Shown here one piece after another: positions 15,485 to 23,678 of a stretch of DNA of 26,173 nucleotides. The stretch's first letter is position 1, and each line of letters begins with the position of its first letter. Source of the stretch: Clostridia bacterium. Lineage in GTDB: Bacteria > Bacillota > Clostridia > Oscillospirales > Acutalibacteraceae. The position numbers were made by a program, and so were the translations under genes. The notes beneath the pieces are model-generated. The model worked only from the letters and a program-made list of their open reading frames with translations. It was not told the DNA's origin and did not search any database. The stretch is from positions 1-26,173 of the forward strand of contig CAAEIG010000164.1 in assembly GCA_900755895.1 (NCBI GenBank). Direction: 5' to 3'.

Positions 15485-16582
15485 ATGGCGGCGACGGAAT
15501 ATGTCCTGATGAATCAGGATATCCCGGTATTGGATTTCACCTGCCGCAGGAATGAGTTTGACGAGCCGGAGTTCTTTGAAGGCACCTGGCATGTGGACTA
15601 CCGCCCCATCGGCTATCGCGGTCTGGCTGCATTCCTGGAGCATCGGAAGGCCCCCAAGCATCGGGAGCACATCCGTCAGCTTCTGGAGCAGTATGGCTGT
15701 GATGATCTGGAGGGTTTCCTGCAGGTGACCCGCGCCCTGTCCCTGAACGACACCTTCTGGGTGAAGCGGCAGGGGGAGGTTCTGCAGTGGCGGGATGTAT
15801 CCCTCTACACCAATCCCTTCAGCGAAGTGATCAGCGAGGCCGCCTTTGACGGCACCGTCAGTGAGACGGATTTTTCCTCTACCTCCCCTGAGTTCGGGAC
15901 AGACGGTTACTACGCCAAGTGCTGGATCCGGGAGGAGAGCGGGATCAAGCTCTATAAGAGCGGCAGCGCTTTCCTGGAGATCGAGCCTCTGTCCGAGTTC
16001 CTGGCGTCGCAGCTGGCGGAAGGCATCTGCCGGCAGGCGGTTTTGTATGATCTGGATTACTACCATGGGAAACTGATCTCCAAGTGCCCGTTGTTCACAA
16101 GTGAACCGGTAGGGCTGGCCAAGGCAAGCGCGGTGTTCCACGGCGCTGAGCATACGATCCCCGACCTCCTGCAATATTTTCGCGGGATCGGGAGCGAGGA
16201 CGCTTTCCGGCGTATGTGCATACTGGACGCGATTATCCTAAATCCGGACCGGCATTATGGGAATTTCGGCGTCCTGTTCGACACCGCCACCATGGAAGTT
16301 CTTCAGATGGCGCCGGTATTTGACAACAACAAGAGCTTGCTGCCGGAGCTGGACAACGACCAGCTGGCAGCGCCCGACTGGTATATCGCCCGGTGCCGCC
16401 CGCGGATCGGCAGGGACTTCATCCTGACCGCCCGGGGACTGCTGACGGACGGGATCCGGGCAGACCTGGAGCGGATGCGGGATTTTACCTTCCGGCAGCA
16501 CCCGAAGATCCAGGCGGAGCAGATGCGGCTGGACGCCCTGAGCGGTATCGTGCGGGAGCGGATCAGGCAGATCCTGGCGTAG
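15485..16582 (+). CDS. HipA-like protein kinase
   Basis: I chose ATG 15485, with a purine-rich GGGAAGGGGGG just upstream and a promoter at 15423; a GTG at 15365 extends the frame but has no ribosome binding site. The product has 365 residues. The kinase core shows G-I-K155-L-Y-K (ATP-binding Lys), L-N-P-D255-R-H-Y-G-N260-F-G (catalytic loop, with Asp255 and Asn260) and A-P-V-F-D280-N-N (metal-binding Asp). This matches HipA/CtkA-type Ser/Thr kinases. The N-terminal HipA subdomain is replaced by a different about 140-residue part. No HipB-like HTH gene is adjacent, so it is not a standard toxin-antitoxin pair. It may phosphorylate a host protein; substrate unknown. Confidence 0.8.
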   Translation: MAATEYVLMNQDIPVLDFTCRRNEFDEPEFFEGTWHVDYRPIGYRGLAAFLEHRKAPKHREHIRQLLEQYGCDDLEGFLQVTRALSLNDTFWVKRQGEVLQWRDVSLYTNPFSEVISEAAFDGTVSETDFSSTSPEFGTDGYYAKCWIREESGIKLYKSGSAFLEIEPLSEFLASQLAEGICRQAVLYDLDYYHGKLISKCPLFTSEPVGLAKASAVFHGAEHTIPDLLQYFRGIGSEDAFRRMCILDAIILNPDRHYGNFGVLFDTATMEVLQMAPVFDNNKSLLPELDNDQLAAPDWYIARCRPRIGRDFILTARGLLTDGIRADLERMRDFTFRQHPKIQAEQMRLDALSGIVRERIRQILA

Positions 16583-16607
16583 ACTGGAAGCAATTCACAA
16601 TGGTTTT

Positions 16608-16643
16608 GGGGACCACAGGCACATGCCTGTGGTCCCCATTTTT
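16608..16643 (+). terminator. Strong intrinsic terminator after the HipA-like gene
   Basis: A perfect palindromic stem of 14 bp (16608-16621 with 16624-16637) closed by CA, followed by ATTTTT. Because the loop is only two bases, the innermost A-T pair probably opens. This ends the kinase transcript. Confidence 0.85.
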
Positions 16644-16669
16644 GCGTTATGATGGGAGGAACTCAACAA

Positions 16670-17584
16670 ATGATGAAGCAAAATAAGGCTTTGACCAGCG
16701 TCGTATCCTATCCGGAGCGGGGACAGGGCGGAAACAATCGCTACCGCGGCAACTGCTCCCCCAAACTGATCGAAGATCTGATCGCCCATTTCCGGCCGCA
16801 TGAGGTCTGTGACTATATGTGCGGCAGCAATACTACCGCCGATGCCGCACGCACCATGGGGATCGTCAGCCATACCTACGATCTGCACAGCGGGTTTGAC
16901 CTGCTGCACACCGACATTAAGGAGCGCCCTGAGTTCATTTTCTGGCATCCGCCATACTGGGATATCATCCAGTATTCGGATGTGATGTATCGGGCCAGTG
17001 AAGTCCAACAGCGCTATGGCTACGATCCACGCCAGTTTGATCTCTCCCGCATCGCCACCTGGGAGAGCTTTGTTCAGGCTATGAATTACTGCATGATGAA
17101 GCAGTTTTGCGCCTTGGAGCAGGGGGGACGGATGGCCGTCCTTGTAGGTGACATCAAGAAGAAAGGGAGACTTTTCAGCATGCTTTTTGAGCTGACGAAG
17201 CCCGGTGTGCTGGAGAATGTCATTATCAAAGCCCAGCATAATTGTATGTCCGACCAGCGAGTTTACAGCGGCAAGTTCATCCCCATTGTCCATGAGTATG
17301 TTCTGTTGGTGAGGAAAGACGCGCCGCTGGCGGTTCCTCTGCTGATGACATACCGGGTTCAGAGCGACATCCGGGATATGCCGGGCCCCACATGGAGGGA
17401 CATTGTTGCCGGCGTGCTGGAAACCTGCCGGGGGTCTGCTTCCCTGGAGGAGATTTACCGGCAAGTGGAACCCCACAAACGGGCCCAGAGCCAACAGTGG
17501 TGGAAGGAGAAGGTGCGGCAGACCCTGCAAATCAATCCCCAGACTTTTGAGCACATGGGGCGGGGAGTGTGGCGGCTGATTTAA
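16670..17584 (+). CDS. DNA methyltransferase (beta-class, N4-cytosine/N6-adenine type)
   Basis: GGGAGGA (16654-16660) lies nine bases before ATG 16670, giving 304 residues; the upstream ATG 16649 overlaps the ribosome binding site. The SAM-binding motif I is V-C-D48-Y-M-C-G-S-N-T-T and is followed later by the catalytic motif IV H93-P-P-Y-W97. Usual forms are (D/N/S)PP(Y/F), so His at the first position is notable. Motif order (the G-S-N-T-T loop before the PPY motif along the chain) and a Y-S-G-K-F-I-P-I-V-H-E-Y-V-L-L-V-R segment near 200 support a methyltransferase fold. No restriction nuclease adjoins it. It is probably an orphan, for protection from host restriction or for regulation. Confidence 0.8.
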   Translation: MMKQNKALTSVVSYPERGQGGNNRYRGNCSPKLIEDLIAHFRPHEVCDYMCGSNTTADAARTMGIVSHTYDLHSGFDLLHTDIKERPEFIFWHPPYWDIIQYSDVMYRASEVQQRYGYDPRQFDLSRIATWESFVQAMNYCMMKQFCALEQGGRMAVLVGDIKKKGRLFSMLFELTKPGVLENVIIKAQHNCMSDQRVYSGKFIPIVHEYVLLVRKDAPLAVPLLMTYRVQSDIRDMPGPTWRDIVAGVLETCRGSASLEEIYRQVEPHKRAQSQQWWKEKVRQTLQINPQTFEHMGRGVWRLI

Positions 17585-17614
17585 TGTTCAATACTATTGA
17601 GGAGATAAGAAATT

Positions 17615-18403
17615 ATGGACTTTTATGAGTTAAAAAACAAGTACTTTTCCCTGGTCCGGAAGAAAATGATTAACGACTATAAGATGGGGAACATTGATTT
17701 CAAGGAGTCGGAGGAACTGCTCGATCATATCATAGAGAGGATTGGAGTGTATCAGGACCATGGGAAATCCGATGATGAAAGCATTGCTTCTGCATTCAGG
17801 GATTTTCATGGAAGACTCCTGGCATTGCGTTCGCTTACTTTAGGGTACACTGTTGGAGCATCCTACGATGGGCAGTCAACGATCCCGGGAGCAGAATATG
17901 TGTCAGTATTTCGAGGGCTGGTTGGCACAGAGTTTGCGGATGAAAGCATGGCGACAAAGTTTGCGGAACGAGATGGAGTGAAGCTCATTTTCGGCTTCCC
18001 TCCGATTCCGGATGGGTTATATGTGGATACAGAGAAGAATCGAAAAATCATTGAAGAATACCTCAACTCTGTAGCAAGCCCCGGTATAGGTGTAGAAAAA
18101 ATGGCTGCAAAGGCCAAAGACGATATTCTTCTCGAAGAAGTAGATGCGCTGGAAACCATTTTATCGTGCATGAAGATTGAGGATATAACCATAAAGGTTG
18201 TGAAGGGCAGACTCATCGCAGATGATGCGGATGGAAACCACTGGGAAGAAAATGAAATCTATGATTTTATACTCAATGAATGCCTTGCTATTACTCCAAA
18301 TGGGGACTTGGCTCGGGGGCTTTGCATAAAGCAGGAATTCCTTGATTCGGTTCTGCACTATGCTGCGCAGCGAGGAGTGAAGGTAAACAGACTGACGATC
18401 TGA
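17615..18403 (+). CDS. Hypothetical protein, AT-richer cargo gene
   Basis: GAGGAG (17599-17604) sets ATG 17615, giving 262 residues. The gene is visibly lower in GC than its neighbours and uses AT-ending codons, suggesting a different origin. The product is soluble, with helical N-terminus (about 1-75), a central region with Gly/Pro turns (about 80-150) and an acidic alpha/beta C-terminus. No motif recognised. It lies between the methyltransferase and the second small RNA. Confidence 0.75.
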   Translation: MDFYELKNKYFSLVRKKMINDYKMGNIDFKESEELLDHIIERIGVYQDHGKSDDESIASAFRDFHGRLLALRSLTLGYTVGASYDGQSTIPGAEYVSVFRGLVGTEFADESMATKFAERDGVKLIFGFPPIPDGLYVDTEKNRKIIEEYLNSVASPGIGVEKMAAKAKDDILLEEVDALETILSCMKIEDITIKVVKGRLIADDADGNHWEENEIYDFILNECLAITPNGDLARGLCIKQEFLDSVLHYAAQRGVKVNRLTI

Positions 18404-18446
18404 AAGACGGGGTGCCATACTGAAGCCCAAGTCGGCTTCATAGAGG

Positions 18447-18475
18447 TTGACGAACGTATGGAAGGATGATATAAT
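18447..18475 (+). promoter_or_regulatory. Strong sigma-A promoter of small RNA copy 2
   Basis: TTGACG (18447-18452), 17 bp, TATAAT (18470-18475). Same spacing and box quality as at 3697. Predicted start near 18482. Confidence 0.8.
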
Positions 18476-18481
18476 CCAATC

Positions 18482-18566
18482 ATACAGTATCCGTGCCACA
18501 CCTAAGGTGTGCATAGTTGACCGTGTTTCCAAGTGCCATTTGCAGCAATGCAGATGGCACTTTTTT
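18482..18566 (+). ncRNA. Structured small RNA, copy 2 (about 85 nt)
   Basis: Same block order and length as 3732-3818: AGTATCCG (18486-18493); hairpin T18494-G, bulged C, then CACACC (18497-18502), loop TAA, GGTGTG (18506-18511) and CA; TAGTT; CCGTGT (18521-18526); then a 13 bp terminator (18531-18543 with 18550-18562, loop AGCAAT) and six T. The hairpin sequence differs from copy 1 while pairing is kept. A stretch GTGCCA (18493-18498) could also pair with TGGCAC (18555-18560) of the terminator, so an alternative fold is possible in this copy only. The next gene starts 106 bases on, after a second terminator, so this RNA is more likely free-standing than a leader. Confidence 0.7.
18531..18566 (+). 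terminator. Intrinsic terminator of small RNA copy 2
   Basis: Thirteen-pair stem (18531-18543/18550-18562) with one G-U pair, six-base loop and T run 18561-18566. Confidence 0.85.
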
Positions 18567-18593
18567 ATTTCCCGGCCCATAATTACGGCATAG

Positions 18594-18623
18594 ACAGCGT
18601 TCCTTTGCAGGAGCGCTGTTTTT
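18594..18623 (+). terminator. Second intrinsic terminator, tandem with the small RNA
   Basis: Eleven-pair stem (18594-18604 with 18609-18619, loop TTGC) and five T (18619-18623). It lies 27 bases after the first terminator, so transcription entering from upstream would be stopped twice before 18673. No clear separate promoter is seen in 18624-18672. Confidence 0.75.
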
Positions 18624-18672
18624 GCATATACAGTGGTGAAATCCGCAAAAAACGAAAGGAGATTTGAAAACC

Positions 18673-19815
18673 ATGGTGAAATCCTGTTGTGACAGCTACC
18701 ACACCCAATTCAGCGACTTCTCCGCCATGCTCAGCTACCATGAGCAGGTCCGCAAGAGCAGCCTGTGGGAGCGCACCGAGGTCAAGAAGCTGCAGGTGGC
18801 GGCGCTGGACAAGACCTCTCCGCTGTATGAGGATACGGACAGCTTTGACCCCTCCGTATCCCGGGATGCGGTCGAGGACACTGCGGAGAACCTGAAACTG
18901 GCCATCAAGCTCCGGGACAAGTTTTTCCCCCTGCGCGATACCGCCTATAAGAGCCTGCTGGACCGGGCGAAGATCGGCGGCTCCGCGCTGCCCAAGCTCT
19001 CCCGGGAGAAGCTGGCCGACGTGATCAACGCCTGCCTGGCCCTTCACAAGGACAGCGCCCTTTTGCTGATCCGCGACGAGAAGGTGTCCGCAGCCCACTC
19101 CGGCGACAGCCGGGATTACTCCGTGCTGGAGATCGACCAGTTGCTGGACGGGCTCCAGAGCAAGATGGATGAGCGTTTCCCGGGCAATCAGTTTTCTGCC
19201 GGGTATGTGGACCACGCCATCACCAGCGCCTCCTGGACGCTTCCCGGCCAGCGGGAGGAACTCCTTGACACCTACATCAAACTGCTGGCTGCGGAGGGCA
19301 AGTCGTCCATGGCAGCCAAGCTGATGCCGGGTATTCGATTCTCCACATCGGATACCGGCATGGCCTCGGCTAAGGTGTCGGCTCTGCTGGCCGGACTGCA
19401 GTACCCCATCCACATCGGCGGGATGATCGCCGTAGAGCACCGCCGGCAGTCCAAGGTGCCTGATTTTGTTGGGAGCCTGGATATGCTCTTTGCTCAGTTC
19501 GGAGATTCCGTTGCCAGACTGACCAGCCTGCTCTCTGTCCATTTGGATCACCCGGTCAACGCGATGACCGCGGTGTGCAAGCGCCTGACACTGCCCAAGA
19601 AGGCGGCTCTGGAGGCCATCAGCATGTTCGAAATGGCGGTTGGCAATGACGAGGCTACCGCCCATGACGTGTTTGTGGCCATGCAGGAGATCCCTTTCAC
19701 CCTGAAGACGCAGGGAGTGCCGGAGAGTAAGCTGCTGGCGCTGCAGGAGAACATGGCCCGGGCGCTCACCATCAACTGGCGGGACTACGACTACGCCAAA
19801 GAGGTGAAGTGGTAA
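18673..19815 (+). CDS. Unknown protein heading the recombination block
   Basis: AAAGGAGA (18655-18662) lies about ten bases before ATG 18673; TTG 18664 is too close to it. The product has 380 residues, mostly helical, with a Cys-Cys pair at the N-terminus and no catalytic motif I recognise. It overlaps the YqaJ gene by the TAATG junction at 19813-19817, so it is translated together with the nuclease and likely acts in the same process. It follows two terminators. Function unknown; a DNA-binding or accessory role is only inference. Confidence 0.75.
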   Translation: MVKSCCDSYHTQFSDFSAMLSYHEQVRKSSLWERTEVKKLQVAALDKTSPLYEDTDSFDPSVSRDAVEDTAENLKLAIKLRDKFFPLRDTAYKSLLDRAKIGGSALPKLSREKLADVINACLALHKDSALLLIRDEKVSAAHSGDSRDYSVLEIDQLLDGLQSKMDERFPGNQFSAGYVDHAITSASWTLPGQREELLDTYIKLLAAEGKSSMAAKLMPGIRFSTSDTGMASAKVSALLAGLQYPIHIGGMIAVEHRRQSKVPDFVGSLDMLFAQFGDSVARLTSLLSVHLDHPVNAMTAVCKRLTLPKKAALEAISMFEMAVGNDEATAHDVFVAMQEIPFTLKTQGVPESKLLALQENMARALTINWRDYDYAKEVKW

Positions 19816-20852
19816 TGGCCGCGCCCAATATCCTCTGCGATTGTACGGGGATGACCAATGAGATGTGGCTCAAATGCCGGGAACACGGTCCGAAGGGCAA
19901 TATTGAATATACCGTTGGCGGCAGTGATGTCGCAACGATTTTCGGCCTTTCCCCGTGGACGACGCCCCTGGAACTTTGGATGGTGAAAAAGGGGCGCATG
20001 AAGCCGAAATCGCCTCCGAACCCCGACCAGTTGGCCATGGGACATATGCTGGAGCCGATTGCCGCTCACTTCTACGCCCAGAGGACGGGAAACACCGTCA
20101 CGGACGACAACTATCTCTATCAGCACGCCACGCTGGAGTACGCGCTTGCCAATATTGACCGGCGCTACACGCGGAAAGAAGATGGTGAGGGCGGCGTCCT
20201 GGAGTGCAAATCTCTGACCTACCACAAAGCGGCAGATTGGGCTGACGGAGCCATCCCCATCTACTACGAGCTGCAGCTGCGCTATTATCTTGCAGTCCTG
20301 GACGAAAAGCACGGAGCTTTCTCGGCGCTTTGGGGCAACAATCCGGAGAATGACTTGGCCACGCCTCACATTGAACGGGTTCAGGCCAAGGAGGACATTA
20401 TTTTTGAGAAGCTGGACCGATGGATCTGGAGCTTGCGGCATGATAAGCCTCCTACCATGGAGGATGTTCAGCCGCAGCTGGCAATGGACGCCCTGGCGCG
20501 GATTTACGGCGCCGGTAAAAAGGGACTGCCCACCATTGAGTTCCCCAGGAAATATGAGCCGCAGCTTCGGAAAATCGCCGCGCTGCAGGAGGAAAACGCG
20601 CAACTCAAGGGCGCTATCAAAAAGAACGAGGAGGCTATTGAGGCACACAGCGTGCGGATCGCGGAACTGATGAAAGAGCACGAGCATGGGATCCTGACCA
20701 CGACCACAGACAAATTGCTGGTGGATTTTGTGACGAGTACATCCCGGCGCGTCAGTTCTGAGTACCTGAAGCAAAACTATCCATCCATTTATGAGGAGGC
20801 ACGAAAGCCGTCCAAGAACCGGAAAGTCAAAGTAACCATTCAGCCTCTGTGA
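19815..20852 (+). CDS. YqaJ-family viral recombinase/exonuclease
   Basis: ATG 19815 overlaps the previous TAA (TAATG) and follows GAGGTG (19801-19806), giving 345 residues. The YqaJ domain is at about 35-170: G-G-S-D-V-A-T-I-F-G-L-S-P-W, G-x-x-L-E80, N-I-D115-R, L-E130-C-K132 and Y-E-L-Q154-L-R-Y-Y, i.e. a PD-(D/E)xK nuclease core. A coiled-coil heptad region lies at about 240-285. Such enzymes are 5'-3' exonucleases, like lambda Exo, that make single strands for annealing proteins; the likely annealing partner is at 23675. Cytoplasmic. Confidence 0.9.
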   Translation: MAAPNILCDCTGMTNEMWLKCREHGPKGNIEYTVGGSDVATIFGLSPWTTPLELWMVKKGRMKPKSPPNPDQLAMGHMLEPIAAHFYAQRTGNTVTDDNYLYQHATLEYALANIDRRYTRKEDGEGGVLECKSLTYHKAADWADGAIPIYYELQLRYYLAVLDEKHGAFSALWGNNPENDLATPHIERVQAKEDIIFEKLDRWIWSLRHDKPPTMEDVQPQLAMDALARIYGAGKKGLPTIEFPRKYEPQLRKIAALQEENAQLKGAIKKNEEAIEAHSVRIAELMKEHEHGILTTTTDKLLVDFVTSTSRRVSSEYLKQNYPSIYEEARKPSKNRKVKVTIQPL

Positions 20853-20863
20853 TTTTTGGACAG

Positions 20864-20903
20864 GCGTGGGGAGCGGCGGAATCGTTCCCCACGCTTTATT
20901 TCA
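20864..20903 (+). terminator. Intrinsic terminator after the YqaJ gene
   Basis: Twelve-pair stem (20864-20875 with 20883-20894, one G-U), loop GCGGAAT, then TTTATTT. Confidence 0.75.
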
Positions 20904-20911
20904 AAGAACAA

Positions 20912-20996
20912 GCTGGCGGTATTACTGGAAAGCAAAATCGGAGTGCTGGGCCGGGGTATGGAATGAGAGGTTTCTCATACAAGCAGCCCCGCCAGC
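20912..20996 (+). promoter_or_regulatory. Structured leader upstream of the RecD2-like gene
   Basis: GCTGGCGG (20912-20919) is the exact complement of CCGCCAGC (20989-20996). Inside, GCTG (20945-20948) can pair with CAGC (20984-20987), and GTATG (20956-20960) with CATAC (20976-20980), nesting toward a G/A-rich loop. The element ends just before the GAAGGAGG of the helicase gene, so it could affect translation. No named riboswitch is recognised and no promoter is clear. Confidence 0.5.
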
Positions 20997-21015
20997 AAGA
21001 AGGAGGCTCAAATAA

Positions 21016-23196
21016 ATGAAATGCAGTTTCAGCCGCCTGCTCTATCCCAAACGGTTGGAGGAGGCGCGGGACGGCAGCTACATGATCGCTCTGTTCAAAC
21101 CAAATGAGAAGGTGCTGGACGCGCAGGGCAATCGCCTGAGCAGCATTAAAGTGGTGGGGCACTTCCTGCCCACGGTGGCAAGCGTGAAAGTCGATATGAC
21201 CGGGCACTGGAAAAAGGACGCCCGCTATGGGCTCCAGTTTGAGATGGAGTCCTATGAGGAAATCGTCGGCTCTGACAAGCGCAGCATTGTGGCCTATCTC
21301 TCCTCGGGAATGATTCCCGGGATCGGGAGTGTCCTTGCGGAGCGGATTTATAACACGTTCGGAGCGCAGACGCTGGAGGTGTTGGATCAAAACCCTGCGC
21401 GTATCGCGGAAGTGCCTGGCATCAGCAAGAAGAAGTGCGAGAAGTTTTGCTCGGCATATATGGAGACACGGAGCGCCCGAAAACTCATCAACATGTTGGC
21501 ACCCTTCAATATCAGCGCACCGCAGGCAATCAAGCTGCGGGAGCAGCTGGGATCGGATGCGCCGGCCCTTCTCACACAGTTTCCCTACATGGTGTTTGAG
21601 CACGACCAGATCGACTTTGAGACGGCAGACCAGTTGGCCCAGGCCAACGGGATAGCGCGAAATGCGCCGGAACGGCTGGATGCCGGGCTGCTCTACACCC
21701 TGAAACTGGCGGAGCACGACGGGCATCTTTGTATGCACAAGGAAGCCTTTGTGAGAAAGGCGGTAAATCTGCTCCACGCGCCGCAGGTGACCTGGAAGGG
21801 TGTGGCTCAGCGCGCCTTCGAGATGATCCAGAGCGGCCGTCTGATCCTCTACAACGACTATGTCTATCGCCCGATCATGGCGAGGGCAGAGGAGGAAGTG
21901 GCAGCCGAGATCTGTGATATGCTCAAGCGCGACAAAATGCCCTACATGGGCGACCTGGACGATGAGATCGACAGGCAGCAGGCTGAGATGGGCTTCACCT
22001 TTGCACAGGAGCAGCGTCACGCCATCCGAACCGCGCTGACTTCGCCTATCTGCATCATATCGGGAGGACCCGGCACTGGAAAGACATCTATTCAGCGGGC
22101 GATCCTGAATATCTACAAGAAGGTATTCCCAGACTCCGATGTGGTATGCTGCGCCCCCACAGGACGCGCGGCGCGGCGCATGGAGCAAAGCACCGGGTAT
22201 CCGGCGTCCACCATCCATAAGGCGCTGAATCTGACGGCAGGCGAACTTCACAAATTGCGGGAATTGCAGCTGCTGGAGGCTGACCTGGTACTGGTGGACG
22301 AGGTGAGCATGATGGACATGGTGACTACATGGTGCCTGTTCAACGCCTTGCCGCCTAACTGCCGGCTGATCCTGGTTGGGGATGCTGACCAGCTCCCATC
22401 TGTCGGACCGGGCGCGGTGCTCAATGAACTGCTCGCCAGCGGCCGGCTACCGGCAGTGATCCTGGACAAGGTGTTCCGCCAGAGCGAAGGTAGCCTTGTG
22501 GCGGAAAATGCGCAGCGGATCCGGCACGGTGTATCGGAGCTGGACTTTGGCGACGATTTCCAGTTCTGGGCCTCCGCAGACGAGGTGCAATCGGCGCAGT
22601 ATCTCATGCGGCTTTACAAAAGGGAAGTTGCAAGATTCGGCGTGGATAATGTGGCGCTTTTGACCCCATTCCGCAAAAAATCGGAAACAGGGGTCTATAG
22701 CCTGAATGCGGCCCTCCATGACGAAGTCAACCCGGCAGTCCCCGGGAAGGCGGAGATTGAAGTCGGGCAGCGGGTCCTGCGTGTAGGTGATAAGGTCATG
22801 CAGATGAAAAACCGTGACTTTGCCAGCAACGGCGATATCGGATATATCTGCACCAGTACACAGGGAGAGGATGGCCTTTTGGTGGAGGTCGATTTCGGCG
22901 ATGACCGTGTTGTCGCCTACGAGGACATCGAAGCGCTACGGCAGCTGGAACTGGCCTACGCCACCACGATCCATAAATCCCAGGGCAGTGAGTACGACGC
23001 TGTGCTGATCAACATTCAGGACATGCACGGCAAGATGCTCAATCGGGCGCTGTTCTACACGGCGGAAACCCGTGCGAAGAAGCGCGTCATCATTGTGGGC
23101 GACTGGGATGCCGTCGTGCGGGCCATCCAGACCGCGGACACCAAGCGCCGGCATACGATGCTGGCCATGCGGATCAACGAATTGACAAAAGAATAG
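21016..23196 (+). CDS. recD2: RecD2-like superfamily 1 helicase
   Basis: AGGAGG (21001-21006) sets ATG 21016, giving 726 residues, close to typical RecD2 length. Residues about 100-145 contain helix-hairpin-helix units (I-P-G-I-G; V-P-G-I-S) seen in RecD2. Walker A is G350-G-P-G-T-G-K-T357; motif II is V-D-E-V-S-M-M-D; later A-T-T-I-H-K-S-Q-G-S-E and Y-T-A-E-T-R-A-K-K match the C-terminal helicase motifs. RecD2 unwinds DNA 5'-3' and acts apart from RecBC. It heads the recombination/replication operon, with the next gene 11 bases away. A phage/plasmid helicase role is likely. Confidence 0.9.
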   Translation: MKCSFSRLLYPKRLEEARDGSYMIALFKPNEKVLDAQGNRLSSIKVVGHFLPTVASVKVDMTGHWKKDARYGLQFEMESYEEIVGSDKRSIVAYLSSGMIPGIGSVLAERIYNTFGAQTLEVLDQNPARIAEVPGISKKKCEKFCSAYMETRSARKLINMLAPFNISAPQAIKLREQLGSDAPALLTQFPYMVFEHDQIDFETADQLAQANGIARNAPERLDAGLLYTLKLAEHDGHLCMHKEAFVRKAVNLLHAPQVTWKGVAQRAFEMIQSGRLILYNDYVYRPIMARAEEEVAAEICDMLKRDKMPYMGDLDDEIDRQQAEMGFTFAQEQRHAIRTALTSPICIISGGPGTGKTSIQRAILNIYKKVFPDSDVVCCAPTGRAARRMEQSTGYPASTIHKALNLTAGELHKLRELQLLEADLVLVDEVSMMDMVTTWCLFNALPPNCRLILVGDADQLPSVGPGAVLNELLASGRLPAVILDKVFRQSEGSLVAENAQRIRHGVSELDFGDDFQFWASADEVQSAQYLMRLYKREVARFGVDNVALLTPFRKKSETGVYSLNAALHDEVNPAVPGKAEIEVGQRVLRVGDKVMQMKNRDFASNGDIGYICTSTQGEDGLLVEVDFGDDRVVAYEDIEALRQLELAYATTIHKSQGSEYDAVLINIQDMHGKMLNRALFYTAETRAKKRVIIVGDWDAVVRAIQTADTKRRHTMLAMRINELTKE

Positions 23197-23207
23197 GAGG
23201 ATGAACA

Positions 23208-23678
23208 ATGGCTACGGTGCTTGAAAACTACTATGGGTACCGGCAGCAACTGCTCCAGCGGATGGCCCAGCCGCCGATCAGCCCCGCTGACCTGTGGCTT
23301 TACGGCGAGATCTTGTATCGGATCGGCGTTCTGGAAACCTGCCAGATGTACCTGCGCAGCGCGCCCATCACCAGAGAAGTGCCCTGCTTGCAGGGGCATT
23401 ACATGATGCTGGATGCTTACGTTCAGAACCTGGCCAGAGAGCGGCGCTATGGCCCGAACCGGGGCCCCGATACGCAGAAAGAGCGGGATGCGGCTCAGGT
23501 CAATCTGGAGCGGGTGATCCAGGATTACCGTAAGCGATTTACCGGCTTTCAGCCCGCGGAGCCTGAGGCTTATCAGAAGGAGATTGGCCGGGTCATCACG
23601 ACACTGCTGCCTGCGTGGCTGCAGTACCGGAACACCTTTGTGCCCCTGAAGAATAAGAAGGAGGAGAACAGGTCATGA
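23208..23678 (+). CDS. Hypothetical helical protein
   Basis: AGGAGG (23195-23200) lies seven bases before ATG 23208, giving 156 residues. It is helical and Tyr/Arg-rich with no recognised motif. Its TGA overlaps the ATG of the next gene (ATGA), so translation is coupled to the putative annealing protein. A role as accessory to annealing or helicase is inferred from position only. Confidence 0.75.
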   Translation: MATVLENYYGYRQQLLQRMAQPPISPADLWLYGEILYRIGVLETCQMYLRSAPITREVPCLQGHYMMLDAYVQNLARERRYGPNRGPDTQKERDAAQVNLERVIQDYRKRFTGFQPAEPEAYQKEIGRVITTLLPAWLQYRNTFVPLKNKKEENRS

